From NCBI GenBank assembly GCA_949361645.1, contig OX442420.1, positions 1,394,244 through 1,458,243 on the forward strand: a stretch of 64,000 nucleotides of DNA, given 5' to 3'. Positions 39,219 through 50,559 of this stretch are shown here, piece after piece (position 1 is the first letter of the stretch; every line of letters starts with the position of its first letter). Under the pieces are notes generated by a model that was not told the DNA's origin, did not search any database, and worked only from the letters and a program-made list of their open reading frames with translations. Position numbers and translations under genes: made by a program. This DNA comes from Spongilla lacustris (taxonomy: Eukaryota; Porifera; Demospongiae; Spongillida; Spongillidae).

Positions 39219-40112
39219 CAGTGGCGGCACGAGGGTTATTAGCGCCCGTGGGCAGGACAATGTATTAGCGCCCCTAGCCTCTCAGGGGCGGATCCAGAAT
39301 TTCGGAGCGAGGGGGGGGGGGGGGGGGGGGGTAAAATGATAGGCATAGGCGGGGCGGGGCCCGCCTACTATCAGCTGTAAGCTCCCCCATAAGGGCCTGG
39401 GGCGGAGCCCCAGCCGCTTTGCACTTTTCAAGTCACAAAACATGGCATATAATTGCGTAGAAACATGCTAAAAACAAATAGAATAGTAAATATTACTTGC
39501 TTTCATGACCTACTTTATTATTGAACGGCATGACGATCGATATACAGTATCCATAATTAATTATTCCGATCGATATATAGATCAGAATATTGAGCTACAC
39601 TCTGTGGGCTCTGGGACATTTACAATCCACCTACCGCCGAGATCGTAGCGCTGGTGTATCGATCGTTATATAGCGTAAGAAGTCATGAATATTTAATGAC
39701 ATAGGTTTTGCGGGGGGGTGGGGTGGGGTTAATATACCCTACTCATTCCCCCCCCCCCCCCTCCCCCCCCCTAAATCCGCCCCTGCCGCTCTACTTTAAT
39801 ACTTAAGAGCCAAAACAAAGCAGCAGCTAGGGGGTCTGGGGGAGCGCTGTAAGCTCCCCCAGCGGGGTCTGGGGCTCCGCCCCAGACCCCAACGCATTTT
39901 CTCAAATCGATAGCATTGCTACGTGGCAATGATTGCGGTTACGACAATTACGTAGCCTACATGACATCATTAATTTATCCGCTCGTTCCTCGTCAAAATT
40001 TGTTAGACAACTTAGATATAGAATTTTTTTAAAAATTACATCCTGACGGCGCCCCCCCTCGACCGGCGCCGGGGGCAATTGCCCCCCCCCCCCTCCCCTT
40101 CCGCCGCTACTG
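39219..40112. mobile_element. hAT-type non-autonomous element with exact 8-bp TSD
   Basis: The ends CAGTGGCGGCACGAGG and (complemented) CAGTAGCGGCGGAAGG are imperfect inverted repeats. The 8-bp sequence AGTCTGAC occurs at 39211-39218 and again at 40113-40120, a target duplication of hAT length. There is no transposase. A second element is nested inside at 39283-39785. Confidence 0.9.
39283..39785. mobile_element. Nested hAT-like MITE
   Basis: The inverted ends are CAGGGGCGGATCCAGAATTT on the left and CCCCCTAAATCCGCCCCTG on the right, each next to a long G or C run. It interrupts the 39219-40112 element. An exact target duplication is not clear. Confidence 0.75.
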
Positions 40113-40120
40113 AGTCTGAC

Positions 40121-41180
40121 GTAGCCAGACCCTCGCGCTTTGCGGAGGGTCTGGAGCACGGTTGTTTCAATTGGACAAAAACGGTCATAATTAGAGCACA
40201 GGAAAAAGATTTACGGTTCAACAACCGCTTTCCCTTTAAAAGCTCATTAAAGTTTTAACTTAAGGCTTCCCCAGCCAATCGATCTAATGCGAATAAAATT
40301 GCGTAACTAGTACTAGAACTACATGCAGTCCTCTTATTAGATTAAGATCATTAGCCTCGAGTGGCGCACTGCATTTCGTTCCGCGCATAAGATGGTTATT
40401 TTAGGCGGAAAAAGTAGAATAAAATCAGGACTGTGTAGCTTTTTTTCCGCCCTTATAAGTGAAAAAAAAACCCAGCTTATAGTGGTATCTTTGCCAAATA
40501 AGAATATGTTTTCAGTCCGTGGTGCCGCGTCTCCTACGCCCTGCTATAATTATTATAATACCCAAATTATGAATAACGCGCACCACAAGAATAATGGCAG
40601 TGCATCACTAGGTGATTTGTGTCGAGTGTGCGGGTGCAAATTGCATAGAGGGACAAGTAAAGGGGAGAGCAGTAAAACCAGAGCCACCATACAGCTGCAT
40701 CTCCTGTGCTGACAAGTTTCTGGTGGCCTTTAACATAAACGTTTTGTTGTGTCACAGGAAAATTTGCACCCCAGGAAAGTCGGTATCCCCACGCATTTTA
40801 TCCTAGGAAAATCGGCACCCCCATGCAATAGGTCCTAGGAAAATAGGCATTCCTTCGGGAAAAAAAGAACCCCATATTCCCGCGCATTTTTTTCAAGGAA
40901 AATTTGCACCCCCATGTATTTTTCTAAATTGGCTTTACAGGCATGCACGTATACATGCTGGTCTATTGTTGTTATCCTGATAGCGAATATTCTGATAAAA
41001 GATATTTTGCATGCATGCGAGTGATTTACCTCACAATGCCATGCAACTATATTGCCCTCATATACTGTATGAATCTCGGAGATAACACACCACTCATGAC
41101 TTAAATAGTATTTAAGTAGGAGTGTTCAGCCAATACAATGAATAGATACAACACATAATATAAATAACTACTTAACAGTA
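40121..41180. other. Mixed non-coding DNA with short repeats
   Basis: A GC hairpin (CCAGACCCTC / GAGGGTCTGG) lies at 40125-40154. From about 40755 to 40920 a degenerate unit around AGGAAAATTTGCACCCCCAT is repeated four to five times. A short Cys-containing ORF at 40570-40710 (LCRVCGCKLHRG) may be a transposon remnant, but it is too short to assign. Confidence 0.4.
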
Positions 41181-41184
41181 GGAG

Positions 41185-41395
41185 CATTTCCACTCTTCTT
41201 TGGCATCAGGCAGTTTGCTTAACCCAATACACTTCATGTGGTATCCACTTCCTACATGTTCCACACTGCACCATGTCATCAAAAGTGTCTGGCATCATAC
41301 AAGTGCAATAAACACTGATTTCCAAAAACAGTGGCTTCATCATCCTGGGTTCACTGATTTCAATAGCGGAAATGGGGTAAAGAATCATGACGTCA
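41185..41395 (-). pseudogene. PHD-finger remnant
   Basis: The minus strand encodes YCTCMMPDTFDDMVQCGTCR followed, after a frame change near 41245, by YHMKCIGLSKLPDAKEEWKC and a stop. The Cys and His spacing fits a C4HC3 PHD finger, with the stop placed directly after the last Cys pair. PHD fingers at the very C-terminus occur in several transposon proteins. No upstream domain was found, so the parent is unknown. Confidence 0.6.
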
Positions 41396-41544
41396 AAAAT
41401 TAAGTGGGAGTTTAGCTTCCCAAAAGTACATTAAGAAGAAAGGTGTAAATCCCGTTTCTGCCTGGACATGCAGATGTCCTATAGAAAGAGATAAGAATGA
41501 TTGTGACAAAAAATGGGGTAGTGGAAGGGAAATGGTCATGAGTG

Positions 41545-42350
41545 CCGGTGTCATAGCGGATTTTGTCCCCCCCCAATTTTTGTCCCCCCGGACAGAATCC
41601 GCTAGCGGATTATGTCCCCCCGGATAAAATCCGCTAGCTGATTCTGTCCCCCCGGACAAAATCCGCTAGCGGATTCTGTCCGGGGGGACATATTCTGCTA
41701 GCGGATTTTGTCCCTCCTCCGCATAATATGTCCCCACCCCCCCCCCCCCCCCCCCCCCCTTGTGTTTATTAGCGCAGCTTCGTGTGCATGGTCTGACCGA
41801 TATATATCCCAGGCTCTGCATGCCTAATTTTGTCTTAAAGTCCCTATAGTCGACAGAAATAGGCTTTGACGGTCTTAAAGAACCATTTGAAGCTAGGTGA
41901 TTACGTATTATAAAACGGAAATTGCACAATTAAGTGACCTGTTTTTTTTTTTTTTTCACTACCATTGATCTCCACTGTAATAATACATGTCCTATATATA
42001 ACTTATAGACAAGTCAAGTGGCTGTCGTGCCCAGCCGTCTTCGTGACTATACTGAAAGCTAGCAGCTGCAAAACGCACCACGTACTACTTAGAAGGGCAG
42101 AGGGCCAAGAAGTCTGGCGGGGAGATCGATCGATAGGACTGCGGGACTGGGTGGGGGAAGTACTTGTTTTATACCTGTATAGTGGAGATATTGCTAATCG
42201 TATTCACGACACTTCAAACATACTACTTAGTAATACATGACCAACTAACGTAGGTCCCGATACGTACCTTTCGGGCCCGATACGAAAAAGAATGGGGGAT
42301 ATTGTATGTTTCGGGCCCGATGCAAAAAGCGGGCGGAGCTGTTAGCTTAT

Positions 42351-42412
<62 letters not shown>

Positions 42413-42685
42413 CCCTCCGATCTCACTGCCTGGCAGCCCTGGCTATACGTATTAGGAAAGGCGGAGTATCGATCCCCCCACTGTTGACACCTACAGTGTA
42501 AGCAAAGGCTATACGTATTGGAGTATCGTTCACCTACTGAAGGGGCCGGGGGGGGGGGGGGACAATTTCTGCGGAAGGGGGACAATATCTGCTAGCGGAT
42601 TACGTCCGTGGGGGACAATTTCCGCTAGCAGATTTTGTCCGGGGGGACAAAATCTGCGGGGGGACAGAATCTGCTCCGACACCGG
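41545..42685. mobile_element. CCGG-ended element 1 with CGCTAGCG palindromic arrays
   Basis: Both ends begin CCGGTGTC and lead into inverted arrays of about five units on the left and three on the right. The units alternate TGTCC(C)nGGACA with AATCCGCTAGCGGATT. CCGG may be part of the terminal repeat or a palindromic target duplication. The interior (41745-42540) has long C and G runs (71 Gs at about 42341-42411) and no transposase, so the element is non-autonomous. Element 2 at 47594 has the same plan. Confidence 0.8.
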
Positions 42686-43060
42686 GTATAAGGGACTATA
42701 TAGTGTAGTAATGGGGTAGTGGAAGGGTAGTAATGGGGTAGTGGAAGGGTAGTGGTGGATGGGTAGTAATGGGATGTAACAAAAATTCCCAAACAAATAC
42801 ATACAAATAGCTAAACAGAATCTTATCAAGGTGTTGGTCCCAATCATCTTGTCTATATTATTAACAACTTGGATTAATGAGCCTTGCAGTGTTTGGTTCA
42901 TTCATTCCGTCAGACCATTAGTCTGAGGGTGGCATGCACCTGTGACCCTATGTTTTACTCCAGTCAGCTCCAATAGTAGATCATACACCTGTAGCAATAT
43001 ACTATTATGCAGCCTGGCTCTGATAAATCATCCAAAAAACTGTCATGATATGGTTGCACA
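42686..43060. repeat. Short GGGGTAGTGGAAGGG repeats and unassigned DNA
   Basis: Degenerate tandem copies of AATGGGGTAGTGGAAGGGTA at 42700-42775. A similar sequence occurs left of element 1 (41510-41532), so the element inserted in or next to this repeat. The rest shows nothing recognisable. Confidence 0.5.
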
Positions 43061-43089
43061 TTAATAAACTATCTTATACAAAGTGCATG

Positions 43090-43165
43090 CATGTGACATC
43101 ATCAAAGGGAGGGGGGTATTTGTCCACCAGTCTCTAGTTTTTGCGATGACACACACATACACACA

Positions 43166-43248
<83 letters not shown>

Positions 43249-43670
43249 CACCAAGTATACTGATATATGTACATTCTGACCTTATTGCTAACTCCCTTCC
43301 CTGGTCAGATATAGCAATATCTGGACATCCATGATGCAGAAATAAATCAAACAGAAAGTCTGCAACGTTGCCTGCTGCTTTAGTCAGTGAAGCTTTTGCT
43401 TCAGGCCATTTGGTGAAGTAGTCTGTTATTACTATTACTTCCATGTTCTGTGCAAGGCAGTGGACCGGCGATATCAATGCCAATCTGTTTCCAGCTAGAA
43501 ATAATTGTCCGTAAATAACTCTATAGTGTTTCGCTCTTTTTCTCGGATGATTCCTTTGTCTTATTTGGTAGCGCCATGTGGATACTTTCGGTGCAGTAGG
43601 TAGTCGAGAGTTACATCGTACAGATTTTCGTCTCGTTCAGCCTCTTCCTCCATAGTGAACTTGACGATGC
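43090..43670 (-). pseudogene. Decayed gypsy-type integrase fragment
   Basis: Read on the minus strand, an N-terminal integrase-like stretch (VTLDYLLHRKYPHGATK) is followed by KQIGIDIAGPLP and, in another frame, by the core VITDYFTKWPEAKASLTKA and DIAISDQGREL. A (CA)n tract at about 43149-43247 interrupts it where the core should continue. Stops and frame changes are frequent. It is unrelated in detail to the complete element at 33-37.5 kb. Confidence 0.75.
43149..43247. repeat. (CA)n microsatellite in the integrase remnant
   Basis: About 98 bp of nearly pure CA repeat within the decayed integrase. Confidence 0.95.
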
Positions 43671-44096
43671 TTTTTTACTCCCAAGATACCATAAATCCTG
43701 GGGGGTGCCGTTTATTAGCTACATGAGTGGGGATGCCAAAATTCCTAGGTTATTTTGAAGGGGGATGCCAATTATTGGGGGTGCAGAATTTTTTTATGAC
43801 ACGGGTACAGAAACTTGGTAACTTTCTCCTAATCATTAATTATTATCTGAAAATGTTTTCCCGGCTGTGTGTAATAATGAGAATGGGTTGCAGACTTAAT
43901 ATTGGAATTGTATTCTAAACTGAATTGCTTGGAACGCGTCGTGTAGGTACATGTGTATTTATTTAGTAGTCATGTTATGTTAATATGCATGTATAATCCG
44001 CTTGAATTGTCTTTTGCTCCATACAATTAAGCCACAAGTTCTGAATCATCACCGCAACATCACCGAACGTATCATCATAGTAAAACGACGAGTAAC

Positions 44097-46760
44097 ATGA
44101 GCATTCACTTGCTGACAAAGTTGGCGATAATGTGCATTCTGGTCACACGAGTTCACGTGCTGGCCACCGCCTCCTCTCAGTATGTCTGGTACTCCGAAGG
44201 ACAAGATGACGTAGTCTTGATTGGTGCCATCTTGCCACTACACTGGGGATTAAATGGTCAATGTGGAGCCGTCACAAGCTTTGGAGTACAATATGCTGAA
44301 GCGGTGTCGTACACTACGCAACGCATAAATTCGTTGCATACCTTTCTTCCAGGAATAAAGCTTGGATTTGAAATTCGTGACTCTTGCGACGGAGTGAATA
44401 TAGGATTGGGTCAAACGTTAGATTTCATCATATCCACAGGGCAGAACAACGGAAAAGGTGTCTCCGTTGCAATAGGAGAGTGGATCAGCATTAACACCAT
44501 TCCAATCGCTAACTTGCTGAATTTGTTTCACATCCCGTTAATATCGTTTTCCGCCACAGCATCCAGCCTGAGCGATAAGTCCCAATACGGCTATTTCCTT
44601 CGTACCGTTCCTCCTGACAGCTACCAGGCTAAGGCCTTAGCCGATATAATGTCCTACTTCAATTGGACTTACGTCATTGCTGTCAACTCGGGCGACGTGT
44701 ATGGGCAAGATGGAATACAAGAATTCATCAGTATTTTCAGTAACGTGACCTACGAGCAGTGCATAGCTGGAGGATCTCCGATCAAAATTCCTTATCCAGT
44801 GGCTACTCCTGCGCAGTACGACGCAGCGGTTGGTATACTTGCCGGCCCGAGCGTCGTAAACGCCTCCGTAATCGTACTGTTTGCACAGCTCGCGACCGCG
44901 GAGGGATTGCTGGACGCAGTGCAGCGAAGGAGGGAACGAGACAGCGCCTTTGCAATGAGGCAGTTTGTATGGGTGGGAACAGACACGTGGACAAATTCGT
45001 TAGACCAAAAACGTCTAAATATTGCACAAAACGTCATAGGGGTGGTCCCGGAAGAACTCAACAGTACTGGATTCGATCAGTACTTCCAAAGTCTTCACGT
45101 CAGTAATCACACTAACAACCCGTGGTTCGCCGAATACTGGGAAAGTTACTTCAATTGTTCGCTCAACGGTACCAACCCAGCCCTTCCGCGCTGCGACGTA
45201 GCCAATCAGAGAATCTCAACCACAAATGGATATGTGACGGATACGTATTTACCACATTGCATTGATGCAGTAGAGGCTATAGCCTATGCCCTCCGAAACA
45301 TACAACAGGCTGTGTGCAACGGAAGCGGATTATGCAATGCCACTCGTTCTGCCGAAAGGACCGAAGTAGACGCAGTGAACGGGAGTCTTTTGCTCCAGTA
45401 CCTCCTTGGAGTGAACTTCACCGGACCATCGGGCAATTCAGTTACTTTCGACATCAATGGTGACCCGCCAGGAGTGTATACGATCAAAAGCCTTCAGGAG
45501 GGTACAGTAGTCACGGTAGGAACATGGGTAAGTACACGAAATCCTGCTTTGTCGTTTTCTAAGTCAGTTGAATGGAATAACGCGAACCGAAATATAAAAT
45601 CTCTGTGTAGTGAACCGTGCTCGCACGGTCAGTATCGGGAATTCATAGCCGGATTGAGTAGTTGTTGTTGGAACTGCAAAAACTGTGGTGAAAATTCTTA
45701 CAGCGATGGTAAAATATGTTCAAAGTGCGTGGACGGATACAGAACAAACAGTAATAAAGATGGATGTATTCCAATACAAATCTCTTATTTTGGTGCAGCA
45801 AACCCATTCGAAATTATTTCCCTCGTAATAGCATGTTTAGGAATAGCTATAGTGGCCGTGATTACATTTGTCTTCCTTATACATTTTAACAGTGAAATAG
45901 TGAAATCGTCAAGTCGAGAACTTATTGTTTTTCTTCTTGCCGGAATATGCATATGCTATGTAATGCCTTTCTTCTTCATATTTAAGCCGTCACCTGCAAT
46001 ATGCGCAATCAGGCGTTTTGGGGTGGGCTTTGGTTTTACCACCTGTTTCAGTCCTGTTTTGGTGCGCGTCATAAGAATTCACCGAATATTTAATCGTAAG
46101 GCATCCATAAAGGCTCCAAAATTCTTAAGTCCGCAGAGTCAAATGATTTCCACAGCACTACTCATGCTAATCGAAGTAGCGATTTTAGTTGTGTGGATGG
46201 CAATTGAGCGACCCTCTATTAAATACATTTTTGGCACCAGCACTGGAGAAGTCACGTGTAGTGAGAACCCTTATGTGGGGATCTCCATCACCTTAGGCTA
46301 CAACGTCATATTGCTGCTCCTCACTTTGTACTTTGCCTTTCGGACTAGACATGTCCCAGAGAGGTTCAATGAAACTAAGTTCATAAATCTCACGTCATAC
46401 ACTCTTGTGATCATCTGGGTGGCCTTCGTCCCCATATACTTTGGGACTGCTTCACTAGGATCTGTTTTCCAGGCTAGCTCACAGGTGTTAGCAGTTGTAT
46501 TAAGTGCAAGTGTTGTGCTTGGGTGCCTTCTGGTTCCAAAAATGTACACCATCCTCTTGAATACATATAAGGGAAGTACTCCACAAGCCAGCACTAAATC
46601 TGCTACATTAGAACAGAAAGCTAATGTCGTCGTAGATTTGAGTCGAAGCTCCACTGGCAGTTCAAGTATCATCAAGACAGCATTAAATATGGAATTGGAT
46701 GCGACAGAGTGTATGTCAGGTGCAGAAGGTCACACACAAGAGCCTACTTCTGTATTATAG
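44097..46760 (+). CDS. Class C GPCR, metabotropic glutamate receptor-like, single exon
   Basis: 887 residues. A signal peptide covers about 1-25. The Venus flytrap ligand-binding domain is about 40-490, the cysteine-rich NCD3G domain about 504-557 (CSEPCSHGQ, CCWNCKNCGENSY) and seven membrane helices about 571-822. Class C hallmarks include FNETKFINLTSYT before helix 6 and VPKMYTILLN at the end of helix 7. In the pocket, EIRDSC (R94), SFSAT (150-154), D183, VYGQDG (Y202) and D296 match residues that hold glutamate in mGluRs. The lysine equivalent to mGluR1 K409 appears to be Tyr (about 384), so the natural ligand is uncertain. Many N-glycosylation sites are present. It is plasma-membrane located and couples to G proteins by family inference. 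It has no introns and no neighbouring receptor gene in the window. The start was chosen because it yields the signal peptide. Confidence 0.92.
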   Translation: MSIHLLTKLAIMCILVTRVHVLATASSQYVWYSEGQDDVVLIGAILPLHWGLNGQCGAVTSFGVQYAEAVSYTTQRINSLHTFLPGIKLGFEIRDSCDGVNIGLGQTLDFIISTGQNNGKGVSVAIGEWISINTIPIANLLNLFHIPLISFSATASSLSDKSQYGYFLRTVPPDSYQAKALADIMSYFNWTYVIAVNSGDVYGQDGIQEFISIFSNVTYEQCIAGGSPIKIPYPVATPAQYDAAVGILAGPSVVNASVIVLFAQLATAEGLLDAVQRRRERDSAFAMRQFVWVGTDTWTNSLDQKRLNIAQNVIGVVPEELNSTGFDQYFQSLHVSNHTNNPWFAEYWESYFNCSLNGTNPALPRCDVANQRISTTNGYVTDTYLPHCIDAVEAIAYALRNIQQAVCNGSGLCNATRSAERTEVDAVNGSLLLQYLLGVNFTGPSGNSVTFDINGDPPGVYTIKSLQEGTVVTVGTWVSTRNPALSFSKSVEWNNANRNIKSLCSEPCSHGQYREFIAGLSSCCWNCKNCGENSYSDGKICSKCVDGYRTNSNKDGCIPIQISYFGAANPFEIISLVIACLGIAIVAVITFVFLIHFNSEIVKSSSRELIVFLLAGICICYVMPFFFIFKPSPAICAIRRFGVGFGFTTCFSPVLVRVIRIHRIFNRKASIKAPKFLSPQSQMISTALLMLIEVAILVVWMAIERPSIKYIFGTSTGEVTCSENPYVGISITLGYNVILLLLTLYFAFRTRHVPERFNETKFINLTSYTLVIIWVAFVPIYFGTASLGSVFQASSQVLAVVLSASVVLGCLLVPKMYTILLNTYKGSTPQASTKSATLEQKANVVVDLSRSSTGSSSIIKTALNMELDATECMSGAEGHTQEPTSVL

Positions 46761-47593
46761 GTACAGAGATATAAAGGAGATATAACATTTATTGTTTTAC
46801 TGCTGACTTAGTTTTAAGCTGTGCATTTGTGTGTTATATATATGTATAATATATGTATTTGACATCATGGTAATACAGATATCAAAACTCAAGCCTACAA
46901 ATGGTGGTGTCTGGAATATACAGATTTGTACGAATTTCAGTTTCTCATGCAGTAACGTTAACCATATTAAAAGAACGGCTACACTGAAACACATCACTAC
47001 ATTTGATCCTGTTCAATTCATTTCATTATTGCTCCGGGGTGCAAGGTTGCAGTTTTCCTGTGACACAGGAGAAATGACCGGTTGAACCAAAATATAATTT
47101 TGAACCAGTGTTGCAAGTTTGTCATCGATTCTTAAGGACCTTATCCAACGTTACGTTACTTGTCATGCGATTAGTGAAATACATGTAGCCTTTCGAGAGC
47201 GTATAGCTCAATTTGTTTTATTATATTGCGACAGTTATGTGTCATGCAAATCATAATGACCCTTGACCAGAAGTCATTACTTTTTGCCTATCCATAGATT
47301 ATAACTCCGTGAATACATAAAAGTGTGGTAAACTGGCACTACATGTAGTGTTCATTCCGCAAGGAATAGATAACTTCAACAATGTTGATTTACAAAGTTC
47401 ATTGCTCATGACACCAATCATGTGCCCTTGAGGCGGACGTTCATAAGTTGCAGTGCATGAGGAAACAATGTTTGGGTATGGATACTGAAGCGAGCCATGT
47501 GAGATATAGAATTTCAGATGACCTCGACATCGCTAGCTATACGTTCGGCGGCAATCGAGATGGGCACCGCGCGGCGAGTGCACAGAATAGAAG
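46761..47593. other. Intergenic, nothing recognised
   Basis: AT-rich sequence downstream of the receptor, containing its 3' UTR. No canonical AATAAA was found close to the stop. Confidence 0.5.
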
Positions 47594-48627
47594 CCGGTGT
47601 CGTAGTGCACAATGTCTCCCCTAAAATTTGTCCCCCCGGACGATTTGCACTAGTGTACAATGTCCCCCCGGATATTCTGCACTAGTGTACAATGTCCCCT
47701 CGGACAATCTACACTAGGGCAAACTGTCCCCCTCCAGGGTAAAATGTCCCCCCTCATAAAATATTATTTCATCTATGACAAGGCTAGGAAATGTTTACGG
47801 CAGTACACGGGATCGCGTTGACGCCATTACTCAGTAGCTGCATGTCGTTCCGCCGCTTGAAATGCTCATTGTAACCAATACTGACACACATACACGAACA
47901 TTTAGAATTTTAGTATTAAATTCCTTAACGAATACACAGCTCTTACCCTTTCAGTGTCGTCAAAGCATTCACACACATTTATACATTATTACTGAAAATT
48001 CCTTTAGGAGTAGTGATTGATATACTTCATGGCTGAAATCTCATCAGTATGAGAGAGATTGAAATATATTGAGATCAATAGGATCATAGCCTGAAAAGTA
48101 ATGTCACATAAAAACAGCTCCACACTGCGTGCACCGCCTGACATAAAGGCTATTCCCATCGTCAGTTCCGATCAGTCGGGTACCCAGACTAAAACCCATC
48201 CTAAATACCGTAAAAACCATGCATCCTGCGTCCATGCAGGGTGGGAATATTGTAAAAACCTTACTTGGAGGGGTTTTGTCGAATGCTGACGTATGTATTG
48301 AATTATTGCTTCAACATTCGACAGAACTAGGGTAGAACCACATGATTGTATTCCCATCCTGGACGCACAATCCGGGCAGGATGGTTTTTACGCTATATAA
48401 GGACGGGTCTTTGTTAAAAACCAGCCTGCATATTGGACATTTATAACTGCCTTTGTTACCCTATAGGTAGGACATTGTGCCCTAGTGTGGAGTGTCCGGG
48501 GGGGACATTTTACCCTAGTGGGGGACAGTTTGCCCTAGTGCAGAATGTCCGGGGGGACATTGTGCACTAGTGCAGAATGTCCGGGGGGACATTCTGCACG
48601 GGGGGACAATCCGCCCTCCCACACCGG
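47594..48627. mobile_element. CCGG-ended element 2 with CACTAGTG palindromic arrays
   Basis: The left end is CCGGTGTCGTAGTGCACAAT and the right end ...CCCACACCGG. Inverted subterminal arrays alternate TGTCCGGGGGGACA with TGCACTAGTGCA-type palindromes, about four to five units per side. The plan is that of element 1, but the core palindrome differs (ACTAGT instead of GCTAGC). The interior (47760-48450) has no transposase. It includes a pair of inverted segments (ACCGTAAAAACCATGCATCC and AGGATGGTTTTTACGC). Confidence 0.8.
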
Positions 48628-48739
48628 GACGGAAGGTTTGAAGGTTTTTCAGCCTTGCGTCATCTTATATAATGATACCACTATTTCAAACCAGTTGCCA
48701 AATACGGTTATATGTTTGTTTCGTAACATTTATATCATT

Positions 48740-48945
48740 TTATACATATTGTATTATACACAGCAGTATAGAATTTCGCGCTTTGCGCAATACCGGGATT
48801 GTCCTGCGCAAACCCTGGATCCATGGTTCGTGGTACAAATCATGGATTGGCCGCGCAATCCTTGGATTGCTCATGCGCAAAGCATGGATCAGGACAATCC
48901 TGGGATTGCCCTGCGCAAAGCATAGATCAGACATGTCACATGTCT
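48740..48945. repeat. Dispersed repeat with GCGCAATCC motifs, forward copy
   Basis: Contains TATTATACACAGCAGTATAG, then TTTGCGCAATACCGGGATTG and CAAACCCTGGATCCATGGTT. These recur in inverted orientation at 50560-50715. Short motifs GCGCAA(A)...ATGGATC repeat internally. Confidence 0.7.
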
Positions 48946-49883
48946 GTAATATATTTAATTAGCGATCGGTAACGAATAATGAGTACATCCACATTACTTA
49001 ATTTATATCAAATAACATGCGTTTGCAGTACAAATAAATTAAAAGACCTACGGTGCACAAATGCAATTGTTCTCTACTGATGAGACACTGAGCACAATGG
49101 TTCAGAACTCTTGAGGTTCATTACATCTTGATAAGCAGTTCTTCATGTCTCCCTTTGTAAAGTTGCTTGGCAAGCCTCCAATAATGCTACCAAATATGAA
49201 ATGCATTTCCCCTGAGATATCACTTTTTCCTCACCATCACCAGTATGTGTAGAAATATATGAAGAGAAAAATTATTACATCAAGATTTTAATTGGCCTTG
49301 CATGTATAACTTAATTTCATGCCAATCAGCCCAAGACTAATTTCCATTGATTAACTATCTGAATTTCTCTTTCCTCAAGTCCTTGACTTTGAGGATGCTG
49401 GTCTGTCATCAAGAATGGTCGAGTAACCAGGCCATTTCTTTACTGAATTAAAGTGCTCCCATTGTAATATTTTGCATGGATAAAATATAAGATATAAATG
49501 AGCAAATAACTGACAGATTTGGTGCAAGGTTCCTGCTAGGCCACCTCCTTGCAATTGCCCCTCTCCTCTGATTGGCTCTGAAGTGCAGGATTGGTGTATA
49601 CCTATCCAATCATCAGTGATTAACCTTGTAGATAAAATCACAACTTGAACACGCAATTGAGGCTACAATATAGGTTAGTACTTTAAATCCTGATGTTATA
49701 TGATGGATTTTAGTGGCATGCATTGACTAGATTTTGCTGTAGTGTTTTGAGAACTGGAAAGGGAACACATGCAGGCGCACAAACTGAATATGGAAGACAA
49801 ATGCTGAATCTATATATGAAAAACATACACACACACATGTAAACTATGAAATGAAAATTTTTCTCTGTACATGTATGAGTAAC

Positions 49884-49926
<43 letters not shown>

Positions 49927-50300
49927 TAACATATGTAATACATGACCTCGTTGTTGACACTGTCATAAAAAATCTTCCACATACACCAATTTATTAACAC
50001 GGCTAGCAAGGTGGTGTTATTAGAATCCTGCATAGATTTTTTTAAATGACGAAAAGTACTTTTCACATGTTTCTAATGCTGGCTGGTTAACAGAGCACAC
50101 CACAGAGTCAGCGTCCAAGTGCAACTTCACCCCAAAACTTTAAACGGTCGGTACTAGTCACTAGCAGAGGCGGCCCCAGCATCTGCCGAGGGGAGGGGCC
50201 AAGCACACGAGGGGCGCCAAAAAGGGGCGTGGCTTACGATCTTCAGATACGCGCATAACCACCATCTATATAAGCGCAACAAACTAGCTCCCTGATTTCC
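48946..50300. other. Non-coding DNA, nothing coding recognised
   Basis: AT-rich. A 40-odd-base T run lies at 49886-49925. A GC-rich hAT-like fragment (GCAGAGGCGGCCCCAGC) lies near 50164-50225. No recognisable gene. Confidence 0.5.
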
Positions 50301-50321
50301 TTTTTGACAAATACGGCTGTC

Positions 50322-50500
50322 ATGACGTGCACATCTGCGATTTGCGGACGTGCACATCTGCGATTTGCGGACGTGCACACATGCATGCACATCTGGGATT
50401 TGCGGACTTGCACTGTTGCACATACGCGATTTGCGGACGTGCACACATGCACATCTGGGATTTGCGGACTTGCACATACGCGATTTTCGGAAGTGCAATT
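50322..50500. repeat. ~23-32-bp minisatellite
   Basis: About six copies of CACATCTGCGATTTGCGGAC plus GTG, with variable inserts (ACATGCATG, TGTTGCA). The GATTTGCG core is shared with the dispersed repeat next to it, from which the array may have grown. Confidence 0.8.
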
Positions 50501-50559
50501 GTTTCCACGTGAATACACGAGTTCGAGTTGATTGGGTAAAAAAATATAAGGGCAACCTC

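Noticed and set aside
42302..42585. Gly-rich and Pro-rich ORFs across the 71-G run
   Set aside because: Homopolymer translation only.
49884..49925. T run as the poly-A tail of a processed pseudogene
   Set aside because: No recognisable gene body on the minus strand and no clear target duplication.
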